Of a DNA stretch of 12,623 nucleotides, positions 1-8,300 are shown one piece after another. Within the stretch, counting starts at the first letter, position 1; every line of letters begins with the position of its first letter. The stretch is from Caldisericia bacterium (lineage in GTDB: Bacteria > Caldisericota > Caldisericia > UBA6126 > JAGPKI01): NCBI GenBank assembly GCA_018054005.1, contig JAGPKI010000027.1, positions 1 through 12,623 on the forward strand, written 5' to 3'. Made by a program: the position numbers and the translations under genes. The notes under the pieces are model-generated. The model saw only the letters and a program-made list of their open reading frames with translations. It searched no databases and was not told where the DNA came from.

Positions 1-26
1 TGCTACAATTAAGTTATCTAATAAGT

Positions 27-938
27 CTAATTCTTGATTTCAGAAAGATATTTATCTATGTATGTTCTTAAGTAGCTAAAATAAGAACTACTTGAACCAA
101 GATGGTGTAAAATTATTTCTCTATCCTCATTTATAACAAAAAGATTGGGTACCCCTGAAACAGAGTACAAATCATAAACTTCGCTATTTAAATCTAAGAG
201 TATAGGATAATTAACTCCATATTTTTTTACTATTTGTTTTCTCATTTCTTCTGTAGAAGAAGTATCTGTGTTTATGCCAACAACAAGAACACCTTTATCC
301 TTATAATCATTATAAAGAGAGACAAATTGGGGAAGTTCTTTAAGGCAAATTGGACAATAAGTCGCCCAGAAATTAAGAATGACCAAATTAACATCTTTTC
401 TATCTAAAGTTTCATACAAATTGAAGAGATTTCCTTCTGTGTCTTTTAATGTAAAGTCCATAGCAATAATAAGGATTTCACTTCTTGGAACAAAAAATTT
501 TATCTCCTTTTGAGGGATTATAATACTAAATATAGTGTTGAAAATTTTAGAAATGGAATTCTCATCAATAAGAATGCGATCATTTTTAATTTTAAGGTTT
601 ACTGATTCTTCTTCACCATCAATCAAATAATTGTGAAAGTCTGCATAAATTTCAATTGATAAACCATTTTTTACAAGGGTTGCTTTTCTTTCTGTTTCAC
701 TCCAATCTATTGAATACCTTAAAAGTTCACCAAAAGCTCTTAAAGGTATAAGAAAATGATTTGAGATATTATCATATGATGGCGCAACATCAAGTTTAAA
801 TGGTTGTCCTCCAACTGAAAAAATATACTTATTTACAGAGAATACTACCTCTTCGGTTTCATTAGCAAAAGCATTATAAATAGAGGTGAAAAGAAATAAT
901 AATATGAGAAAATATAAAATATATTTATTCTTTAACAT
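27..938 (-). CDS. TlpA/ResA-like thioredoxin fused to an N-terminal stalk-like domain
   Basis: This is an exported thiol-disulfide oxidoreductase, 303 residues from the ATG. The N-terminus has a hydrophobic signal sequence or anchor (about residues 6-26). Residues about 30-150 resemble a copper-amine-oxidase-N 'stalk' domain (the IPLRAFGELL segment followed by a W-S-E-T-E-R-K-A-T strand). The C-terminal half is a TlpA/AhpC-TSA-like thioredoxin fold, with NFWATYCPICLKELPQF carrying the CPIC active site (C195, C198) and the cis-proline loop SGVPNLFVI. In this family such proteins reduce disulfides outside the membrane, for example in apocytochrome c maturation or resistance to oxidative damage. 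The partner here is unknown. A TTG directly precedes the ATG (939-941); I prefer the ATG. It overlaps the end of the upstream lipoprotein gene by 14 bases, so translation is probably coupled. The thioredoxin call is firm; the stalk call is moderate. Confidence 0.88.
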   Translation of the reverse strand: MLKNKYILYFLILLFLFTSIYNAFANETEEVVFSVNKYIFSVGGQPFKLDVAPSYDNISNHFLIPLRAFGELLRYSIDWSETERKATLVKNGLSIEIYADFHNYLIDGEEESVNLKIKNDRILIDENSISKIFNTIFSIIIPQKEIKFFVPRSEILIIAMDFTLKDTEGNLFNLYETLDRKDVNLVILNFWATYCPICLKELPQFVSLYNDYKDKGVLVVGINTDTSSTEEMRKQIVKKYGVNYPILLDLNSEVYDLYSVSGVPNLFVINEDREIILHHLGSSSSYFSYLRTYIDKYLSEIKN

Positions 939-1326
939 CAAGGAACTCTACCTCATAAGCTATGATTCTTGGATTTGAAGCTCTGTTTTCAAAAATACCG
1001 CTAACTTTAACTTTATGTCCTACAGCTTGAGGTATGGCAAAGTTTTGAGTACTTAAGTCAACATACATTTGATTACCAATATCATCTTTTAAAAAAAACC
1101 AGCAGCCAACAGAACACTCAGTAGCAATTTCGCCTTCTACGCTAACAAAAGAAAGTGAATACTTGTTAGCATCATTTATTAGTTCTTCGATTTTAACGTT
1201 CTGAAGCATAGTTTTGTCAAATTCATCTTCACCATAATAAACTTTTTGTATTTTTTCTCCACCTGAACAGGAAAATAAAGAAAAAGTTAATAAAATTAAA
1301 GTTATTAAAGATATTATTCTTTTCAT
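925..1326 (-). CDS. Small lipoprotein with DUF4920-like OB-fold
   Basis: This encodes a lipoprotein of 133 residues from the chosen ATG. MKRIISL is followed by a hydrophobic stretch and the lipobox LFSC, placing the lipidated Cys at residue 20. The mature part reads as an OB-fold: VSVEGEIATEC, then SVGCWFFLKDDIGNQMYVDL, then a G-HKVKVSGIF strand. The C-x3-C-W arrangement (C71, C75) followed by LKD matches my recollection of the DUF4920 family, where the cysteines are a conserved pair that may bind metal or act in redox; no function is established. An in-frame ATG at 1366-1368 would add 14 residues and overlap the upstream gene by 13 bases. I chose the inner ATG because it gives a normal lipoprotein signal length, but neither start has a clear ribosome site. 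It is the third gene of the four-gene operon. Confidence 0.75.
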   Translation of the reverse strand: MKRIISLITLILLTFSLFSCSGGEKIQKVYYGEDEFDKTMLQNVKIEELINDANKYSLSFVSVEGEIATECSVGCWFFLKDDIGNQMYVDLSTQNFAIPQAVGHKVKVSGIFENRASNPRIIAYEVEFLDVKE

Positions 1327-1355
1327 TAACTTAACCATAATTAAATTCACTGTAC

Positions 1356-1910
1356 TTAGTTGTTCCATTTCTTTAAATCAGACTCCTCAATATATGGAGC
1401 AATATTACTTCTATCACACAAATTGCACCCAATGCAATTAACCTTTCCGAATTTATATCTTATAAAACCCACTACTAATACTGACGCAAAAACAATTGGA
1501 AATGATTTAAGAATAGTAATAAAATCACTGCTTTTGGAACTAAAAACAAAAGCCACAAGAGCAAGTGCAGCAAAAGCAGCAAGAGAAGAAGCAATAACTG
1601 TAATAAAACTATTAAATTTAGATCTTGCTTCATTTGAAACAAGTATAAATACTAAGCTTACAGGAATTGATGCACCATTTACAAAACAAGGTATAACAAT
1701 AGCATAAAGAATACTACTAAGCAAAGCGATATATATGAGTGCTTTTTTTTTGAAATGGAATTGAGATGATAGATACGTTAAAAAAATCATGGGTCTTATC
1801 AAACAACCTGTTAAGGGCAAGGCTGCATCAATAAAGGGAGCAGTAATAGCATAAAATACAAAACCTATGGCACTAAACAGAGCAATTTGAGTAATCTCTC
1901 TTGTTTTCAT
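1356..1910 (-). CDS. Polytopic membrane protein with C-terminal CxxCxxC motif
   Basis: This is a 184-residue integral membrane protein with about five to six hydrophobic segments (near residues 7-27, 36-50, 57-77, 80-93, 100-123 and 131-150). The N-terminal start, MKTREITQIALFSAIGFVFYA, resembles the first helix of ECF-transporter S components and related small membrane proteins, but I cannot assign a substrate. After the last helix a basic stretch (RYKFGK) leads into CIGCNLC (C159, C162, C165) and a short polar tail. By the positive-inside rule this cluster probably faces the cytoplasm. Three cysteines are one short of a classical [4Fe-4S] site, so zinc, a shared cluster or thiol chemistry are all possible. 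The ATG immediately follows the TAG of the rhodanese-like gene with no spacing, suggesting reinitiation. The function is unknown; the gene itself is convincing. Confidence 0.8.
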   Translation of the reverse strand: MKTREITQIALFSAIGFVFYAITAPFIDAALPLTGCLIRPMIFLTYLSSQFHFKKKALIYIALLSSILYAIVIPCFVNGASIPVSLVFILVSNEARSKFNSFITVIASSLAAFAALALVAFVFSSKSSDFITILKSFPIVFASVLVVGFIRYKFGKVNCIGCNLCDRSNIAPYIEESDLKKWNN

Positions 1911-2609
1911 CTAATTAACAAAACTCTCGATTTCTCCATCCCATTCACTAACAGGTACATTAAGTCTATGAACCCTATGAAAGTTAAGCCTTTGAAGTGC
2001 TTCAGCTGCCAATTTTGTTTGAATATAATTATCTCCTACAACGACAATTTCACTCCATCTGTCAACAGTAATCATAAAATTTACAATATCCAGAAGTGGA
2101 ATATTTACTGATAATGGAATATGACTTTTAAGATAATCTTCTTCATCTCTTACATCAATTATTAATAACTTTTGGTCATTATTAATCTTTGTATGAAGTT
2201 CTTTTAAAGAAATATCAACAGGGTAGTAATAAATAAGAGTTTCATAATCTGAGCAACCACTAACTGGATAAGCACAACTTGAGCAATCAGAGCTACCAAA
2301 GCCTAACTTATTAAAATAGTTAAGAAAATAAGCTGTGAACTTGTTACTTGATGCAAATTCTAATAATGAATATTTAAGAGAGGTAAATTTAGCAGAAAGA
2401 CCTGAATTATCAAACTCTGGCGAGAGTGGAGTTCTCTTATATTCTGAAATTAGTATTTCGTTAACTGTTTCGGGTGAAGGAAGATTGTTGAAATTTATAC
2501 TTGCAGAAGAAGATCTTGACATTAACGTAAATGCAACGAAAATAAAAATAGCTATAAGTAATATATCGAGTAAATTAACCCCTATTTTTTTTAATAAACT
2601 TTTCCTCAT
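1911..2609 (-). CDS. Membrane-anchored rhodanese-like protein lacking the catalytic cysteine
   Basis: This 232-residue protein is the first gene of its operon. A single N-terminal transmembrane helix (about 11-30) follows a basic MRKSLLKK, so the rest should be outside the membrane. Residues about 105-122 contain a Cys cluster, C109-x2-C112-x6-C119. Residues about 130-230 form a rhodanese-like domain: LLIIDVRDEEDYLKSHIPLSVNIP is the typical entry strand, and the C-terminal A-E-A-L-Q-R-L-N-F helix with the following strand also fits. The active-site loop, normally C-x4-R/S after the VVV strand, reads VVVGDNYIQT, so there is no catalytic Cys and sulfur transfer is not expected. Such domains often serve for binding. 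An AGGA ribosome site sits 6 bases before the ATG. The Cys cluster could bind metal or be the substrate of the operon's thioredoxin (inference). Confidence 0.85.
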   Translation of the reverse strand: MRKSLLKKIGVNLLDILLIAIFIFVAFTLMSRSSSASINFNNLPSPETVNEILISEYKRTPLSPEFDNSGLSAKFTSLKYSLLEFASSNKFTAYFLNYFNKLGFGSSDCSSCAYPVSGCSDYETLIYYYPVDISLKELHTKINNDQKLLIIDVRDEEDYLKSHIPLSVNIPLLDIVNFMITVDRWSEIVVVGDNYIQTKLAAEALQRLNFHRVHRLNVPVSEWDGEIESFVN

Positions 2610-2615
2610 CTATCA

Positions 2616-2619
2616 TCCT
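2616..2619 (-). promoter_or_regulatory. Ribosome binding site of the rhodanese-like gene
   Basis: On the minus strand TTTAGGATGATAG precedes the ATG, with AGGA 6 bases upstream. It is the clearest ribosome site in this operon; the later genes have weak sites and overlapping or abutting junctions. It supports the ATG at 2607-2609 as the start. Confidence 0.6.
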
Positions 2620-2635
2620 AAATCAAAAATTACAT

Positions 2636-2680
2636 ACTCTCCCATTCACATTAATAATACAACTTAATGAATGGGAGAGT
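2636..2680. repeat. Perfect 13-bp inverted repeat in the leader of the Cys-rich operon
   Basis: The arms ACTCTCCCATTCA (2636-2648) and TGAATGGGAGAGT (2668-2680) are exact reverse complements separated by 19 bases. They lie 26 bases upstream of the rhodanese-like ATG. On the minus strand the loop contains TATTAT, which could serve as a -10 element, with TTGAAC 19 bases upstream as a poor -35. The arms would then bracket the -10 like an operator. No run of T follows either arm directly, so a standard intrinsic terminator is less likely. The repeat is certain; its role is not. Confidence 0.7.
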
Positions 2681-2838
2681 TCAATTTTAATTTTCAACTT
2701 TACTTTAACACAAGCATGAAAATAATATCTTTAATCCTTTTCTTGTGCCACTTATATAATTTTATATAACTGAACAATCTTTTTTTACTAAATTTAATCT
2801 TACAATTTTGGGGTTATTATTTTAGGAGGAAATTATCT

Positions 2839-4248
2839 TTATTTTGGATAATATACAGTAACTGCACCTGACCCAATTTGGGCATCTTTTGGATTCCAGT
2901 TAACAACAGCACCTAATCCTTCAGCAACAAATCTCACTGGCACAAATGTCCTGTTTTTAACTATTTTTGGCGGAACACCATCAGGTATCTTGTATGGTTT
3001 ACTGTTAATTTTACCTTGAGGATTCCCTATCCACATTTCAATTGTATTCCCTCCAAGGCGTATTGTCACTTTTCTATCCTTTTCATTCCATTCGACTTTT
3101 GCCCCAAGAGGTTCAGAAATCGCTCTTATTGGAACAAGAGTCCTTCCACTTTCAATAAATGGTGGAGCATCGATGGCTTTTGGTTCATCATTTACTTTCA
3201 TAATGTACTTACCAATATATACTCTTACAATAGTTCTTTTTATCTCTTGTGGATTTATAGCGTTAGAAATTGTAAGGAGGAGCTTACCGTTGTTATTATA
3301 TTTAAATATTTTATTTAAAGCTATATCAGAAACCCATACATTTCCTTCAAGGTCAACAGTCATTGAAGATGGAGTATTAAGTTCTTTCAATGGAAATGCT
3401 TTAACAAACTGACCTTTGGAAGTAAATACCTGAACCCGCTTATTACCCCTATCTAATACATAAAGCTTATTGCCCTGCTCTTTATAAAAGTCTACGGCAA
3501 CTTCACAAGGTTCTTTAAACTCGCCATTTCCTGAGCCAGCTTTACCAACATTCATAATGAAATTACCTTTAATATCAAACTTAACAATTCTATTATTTCC
3601 GGTATCAGCAACCCAGAGATTTGATTCTCTATCATAAACACATGATTCAGGATAAAGTAGTTGTCCATTACCTGATCCTTTACTTCCAAAATCTCTTAAC
3701 CATGTTCCATCACGTGGATCCTTAATTCCGCCTGGAGGTGGTTGCCAATGAGAAACCTTACAACCATTCCTATCTAAAAGAGCTTGTGATTTTGTAGCAT
3801 CAATTTCAGTCATTGCTACATCCCAAAGTTCCTGAACCTCACCTTTACCTGATCCAGGCTTACCATTTTTGTGATGAGTGTGTCCATTTAACTCATAAAT
3901 ATAAGAGTGCCCAGTCCCCGCATCAGCAACCCCTATAACATCAGTTAATCTACAAGTTACAATATCGACAACTTTTTTAATGGTCCATTTTTCACCACTA
4001 ACATGTGTTGAAACTGTAGGTATTGGAACACCTAAAAAAAGGCCATCACTTGAATATTTTATAACGCGATTTTTAATCGGATCTGCTACATAAATGTAAT
4101 ACCCAAACGAATTTGTAAAAATACCAATCTTTTCTGGACCGGCACTTAATGTTTTTGTTGGTTTTACAAAACTTGATGTAAAAACAAAACCCAAAATCAA
4201 AAGCAACAAAACTAACTTTTTGCTACTTTTAAATTCCTTTATAGTCAT
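2839..4248 (-). CDS. Exported NHL-repeat protein with C-terminal copper-amine-oxidase-N (stalk) domains
   Basis: This 469-residue secreted protein has a signal peptide at about 1-36 (basic start, hydrophobic LVLLLLILGFVF). NHL-type beta-propeller repeats follow: YIYVADPIKNRVIKYSSDG (about 51-70), LWVADTGNNRIVKFDIKGNF (211-230), KLYVLDRGNKRVQVFTSKGQF (261-281) and VWVSDIALNKIFKYNNNGKL (304-323). A less regular section at 75-185 is rich in His and Gly. The C-terminus (about 340-468) holds two copies of the stalk motif, RTLVPIRAISEPLGAKVEWN and RTFVPVRFVAEGLGAVVNWN. Stalk domains of this type are common in surface proteins of clostridial bacteria and do not imply amine oxidase activity. NHL propellers usually mediate binding. 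The gene is last in a probable operon, 42 bases after the heme-binding-like lipoprotein gene. An AGGAG lies 12 bases before the ATG. The ligand is unknown. Confidence 0.87.
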   Translation of the reverse strand: MTIKEFKSSKKLVLLLLILGFVFTSSFVKPTKTLSAGPEKIGIFTNSFGYYIYVADPIKNRVIKYSSDGLFLGVPIPTVSTHVSGEKWTIKKVVDIVTCRLTDVIGVADAGTGHSYIYELNGHTHHKNGKPGSGKGEVQELWDVAMTEIDATKSQALLDRNGCKVSHWQPPPGGIKDPRDGTWLRDFGSKGSGNGQLLYPESCVYDRESNLWVADTGNNRIVKFDIKGNFIMNVGKAGSGNGEFKEPCEVAVDFYKEQGNKLYVLDRGNKRVQVFTSKGQFVKAFPLKELNTPSSMTVDLEGNVWVSDIALNKIFKYNNNGKLLLTISNAINPQEIKRTIVRVYIGKYIMKVNDEPKAIDAPPFIESGRTLVPIRAISEPLGAKVEWNEKDRKVTIRLGGNTIEMWIGNPQGKINSKPYKIPDGVPPKIVKNRTFVPVRFVAEGLGAVVNWNPKDAQIGSGAVTVYYPK

Positions 4249-4290
4249 TTTCTCATAACTCTCCTATTCTTAGAATTCTTAATTTATTCC

Positions 4291-5280
4291 TTACTCTTTT
4301 ACTTCCTTCCCTACCATTCTTAAAGTAGCGCCCTCTTGCATTGTTTTATGATTTTCCCGTTCATCATTATAGTGTATTGCTGTAGAAAATAGATAATCAC
4401 TCCAGCCATTATTAGAAACCTCAAATTTTAGCATATCTTTATTTGCGGGATTTCTCGGTCTGGATAACTCAAGAGTCCATTTCCCTGAATCCCACTTACC
4501 TTGAGCTTTTACAATCGCAGCATCACCAGAAGCGGGAGTATCGTATAATAGATAAAGTGGCGCTTTATCACCAGCTATTTGCTCAGCTGGACCAAAAGAA
4601 TCTTCTGCTTTATTTCTTTTGAAACCGTACTCACCAGGAAGTTCTTGCCAAGTTATTTTATTATCGAAATTCGGGTCTTCAATGCTAACGCCTTCCGGTA
4701 AAGCATTTATAAAGTAAGTTGCCGCTATCCCTTTTGTTCCAGAAATTGCAGGGTTCCACCACCAAAGCTCTTCATATTCACCTATATTTTCTGGACCCAT
4801 ATATCTTTTATTTAAGTCTTCTGGTTGATCATGACAAAGAGGTGTGCAGCCAGTAGTGTTAAAATCTTTAATATCATAAATATCCCACATAATTGAAAAT
4901 GCATCACTTATTAAACGCCAATTCCACTTACCATTTTCTAAAACCCATTCTCCTATAGATTTCATCTCGCCACTATCTGCATCTACCCACTCAAAAAGAA
5001 AATAAATATTTTCATCATCATAAGCAGTTTTCATATCAAATGTGTAGTAAGATTCAAGTAAAATATTTACTGGTTGAATATTCTGCCATATAGCATCATC
5101 AGCTACTCCATCAAGCATGGGGGCATTCTCAGTTGTATATCTACATTCAATAACTTGATTTGTTTTTGCTTCAGGTTTTTTGGGCGTGCCTCCACCTCCT
5201 CCTCCGCAACCATATAGAAAACCTACACTCATAATTAAAAATACAGACATTGTGGCTTTTAAAATTTTAAATTTACTCAT
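4291..5280 (-). CDS. Ethylbenzene-dehydrogenase-like heme-binding lipoprotein with CxxxCH motif
   Basis: This 329-residue lipoprotein has the lipobox L-Y-G-C, giving a lipidated C25, followed by a glycine linker. The body resembles the EB_dh heme-binding domain family (relatives of the ethylbenzene dehydrogenase gamma subunit): a 'LDG.ADDAIW' start (about 56-65), MKTAYDDENIYFLFEWVDAD (83-102), DAFSIMWDI (126-134), and a C-terminal stretch with H303 and H311. At 145-150 it carries CTPLCH, a C-x3-CH variant of the covalent heme c motif, in the place where many family members have a Cys-His motif. It is therefore a candidate surface c-type cytochrome, or a b-type one if the motif is not used. 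It lies 63 bases after the SLH protein gene and 42 before the NHL gene. A GGAGG sits 14 bases from the ATG, rather far. The family call is good; covalent heme is unproven. Confidence 0.82.
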   Translation of the reverse strand: MSKFKILKATMSVFLIMSVGFLYGCGGGGGGTPKKPEAKTNQVIECRYTTENAPMLDGVADDAIWQNIQPVNILLESYYTFDMKTAYDDENIYFLFEWVDADSGEMKSIGEWVLENGKWNWRLISDAFSIMWDIYDIKDFNTTGCTPLCHDQPEDLNKRYMGPENIGEYEELWWWNPAISGTKGIAATYFINALPEGVSIEDPNFDNKITWQELPGEYGFKRNKAEDSFGPAEQIAGDKAPLYLLYDTPASGDAAIVKAQGKWDSGKWTLELSRPRNPANKDMLKFEVSNNGWSDYLFSTAIHYNDERENHKTMQEGATLRMVGKEVKE

Positions 5281-5343
5281 CTTCTTTCAACAATCCTCCT
5301 TTCGAAATATTAAAATAATTAACATTTTAAAATTAATTATACA

Positions 5344-8300
5344 TTAACCTGTATACACCAGTACAATTCTACCTTCTATTTCCCTATCAATAGTTCTTCC
5401 AGCTTTATTTTCCGTATCTATATAATTAAATAAATGTTCACGTAGGGAAAGTTCAGAATATTGTAAAACTTTACCATTTATGAAAGCTACATATCCATCC
5501 AAGCCTCTTCTCATAGATTCAGTTGTTACTACTTTATAAATCTTATCTGGTTTGATTTCTTCACCACTTAACGTTACAGCAGAAATCACTCTATCATATA
5601 AAAATCTATAGTTATCATATTGGAATTTCAATCCAGAAACCTGAATCATTCCAGTAAAAAATGTCGCTCCCTGCTCTAATATAGCTATAACATCGCTTCC
5701 GCTCATTTCTAAAAGAACAACATCCTCATCTTTAGGTAAAACTCCGTATATATCCCTAATCCTTATATCACCTTTAGGTATATTACCTTTTATCAGTGAA
5801 GGAGAAATGAAAGCAAAGTCTGCTCCTTCAATACTTTCTCTCATAACGTCGGTAACCAAATTTCCAAGAGTTGATTCGCCAGCAGAGCTAATGGTTAAAC
5901 CATTGTTACTCTTCCCAATAACCTTATTTAATTCAGATTCATAAGCTTTCGTTGCATTCTCAAATTTATCAATAATTAATTCATTAGGTTTATAATCATC
6001 TGCATAAGTATATACATTAGATATATTAATTTTCTCAACCTTCTCTGTTACTGCATTAACTATAAATTTTGATGTGCCAACAGAATTACCATAACTACCA
6101 GGGGCAATTATATTTACACCCTTGTAAGAAGTAGAAAATCCATACTGACCATTAAGAGCAATCAAAACATCAGGTTTAATAGTTAATCCATTAATAAAAG
6201 TTACCAACTCAGGTGATAGCTCACCTTTTAAATTAAGCGATGCTTCAAGTCCTGTTATAAGAACTAAAACTGAAGCCTTCTCATTTCTTAGTTTACTTAT
6301 AGCTTGATTTGCTGATGCAATAGAATCTAAAATCTCAATACTCTCTAATACATCATTGTGTAAATAAGGTTTCTCGATAGAAAAACCTGAAACGCCAGTT
6401 ATGCCAATCTTTATTTTGCCAAGTTCTTTTATATATGCATCAGAAAATATTGTCTTTTTTTCTTCTTTGTCTATCAAATCCGATGAAACGATTGAGATAT
6501 TTCCATTGTTTTTTATATTTACTAAAGGTTCCAAGCCATAGAAAAGGTCATTTACTGAAACTCCTAAAACATTATAACCAATTTCAGAATAAACCTCTTC
6601 AATGATTGTTCCTTTTGTTAAAAACGAAACTGCTGAACCAACAAGATAATTACCGACATCAACAGCAATAAAATTAGGATAAGCAGTCTTATATTGATTT
6701 AAATAAGATGAAATAATCCCTAATCCACCTATTGGACGGTCTTCTATTGGATCTTTATACGAAGAATAAAGATTACTTTGAATATTACCTGTAGCAGCTA
6801 AAAAAATTGTTGGATAATGAGCTCTAAAAATTATTGTAGCTGTTTCTGCTCTTGTTATTGAACCTTTAGGACGAATAGTTTCATCTGGATAACCCTTAAT
6901 AAGTCCTTCGTTATAGGCGTAAAGAACATATGGAAGAGCTAAATCAGAGATAGTGTTTCCATCTTTAAATTTTGTTTTGAAAGAATTTAGCTCCTCTTCT
7001 TTAAATTGTGGAGGATTAGAATCATCTCTAAAAACAGTAACTAACTCAATCATAGATTCTTCTCTATTGATAGGATTATTGGGATAGAAGTTTGGACCAT
7101 CTGCAAATGGAAGCATTCCTTTCCTTTTTGCTGCTTCCACATAACCATAAAACCAATCCTTTTTATTGACATCTTGATATGACTGCTTCTCTGGTTTATA
7201 CTCAGGAATATCGTAAGCACTTACAGCAATTTTTGTGTATTCTGCCCTCGAAATAGTTTTATCCGGAAGAAAACGACCATCAGTATAACCAGAGATTACT
7301 TTTTTCTCCTGTAAAAAGGAAACTGCTTCATTTGCCCAATGGTCATAGTAATCTGGAACTGTGAACCAACCACCAGAAGTAATTGGTTTTATACCATTCT
7401 TGTTGTTCGATACATATTCTATTAATTGATCTCTCAAAGTTTTTCTTGTATTGGTCTGAATCTTAACACCCGAAAAATTTTGTAGTCTGCCAGCACCTGC
7501 AACTAATGAAGCAGTGAGTCCAACAGTATAATTAGTATTATTATTTATTGCTTTCCCTGCTACCTTTAAATCCTTTATCCTGCTGCCAGGAGCGGATCTT
7601 AAATCAACAATATAATTTAATCCTGATGTACTCAAGGCATAAGTTAAATTGCCGGCAGCTAAATTATTCGCACTCTCTTCAAGTATATTTTTTATTTTAG
7701 CTCCATTCATAGATACAGTATAAATTGTGTCATCAGATGATATAAGACTATAAATATCGCTATATGTTAGAGGTCCTTTATTTAAGTTATGCATCAGTTC
7801 TTTAGGTTTAATAATTGAAATCTGAGATTTAGCTGTATCTTGAATTATTTTTAGAGCTAAATTGGAAAGACTTGTTGGCTTATAGACAGCTCCACTCATT
7901 GTAAAAGTGTCATTTGCGAAACCAATAACTTCATTAAACTGAGGTTTAATCCCATCTAAATAAGGTTGAACTACTGTCATTGCCTCTTTTGAGACTTCAA
8001 TTGCACGCCCAACTTTTACGACTTTTCCAGATATTTGCCTTGTTTCATCTTCCCTTTTCATGACTTCGTAAGGTTTAACGGGGCATTTGCATTTTTCAAG
8101 CATAAGTTCAACGCGAGAAACTCCAAGTCCATATTTTCCTGGTGAACTAACTAAAACATCATGTTCTTTAAATTCTGGTGAGTCAGGAAAAAATAGTTGA
8201 ACACCAGGAATTGGTTCATCTGATCCGCATATACAAACATCTATCCTTGAACGCTCTAATATCTTATAAAGAGTAGAATCTTTTCTTTTTACAGGATCCT

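Noticed and set aside
1360..1707. Plus-strand frame of 115 codons
   Set aside because: It lies opposite the polytopic membrane protein gene. The translation has no domain or signal, and the opposite strand reads as a coherent membrane protein in a tight operon.
2709..2747. CACAAG/CTTGTG inverted repeat downstream of the NHL gene as a terminator
   Set aside because: The arms are only 6 bases with a 27-base loop and no T run, too weak to call.
2825..2833. Strong AGGAGGAAA ribosome-like sequence on the plus strand
   Set aside because: No start codon with a usable reading frame follows; the nearest TTG frame stops after five codons.
3016..3412. Two overlapping plus-strand frames opposite the NHL-stalk gene
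   Set aside because: Both translate to low-complexity sequence without motifs, while the minus strand encodes clear NHL and stalk repeats.
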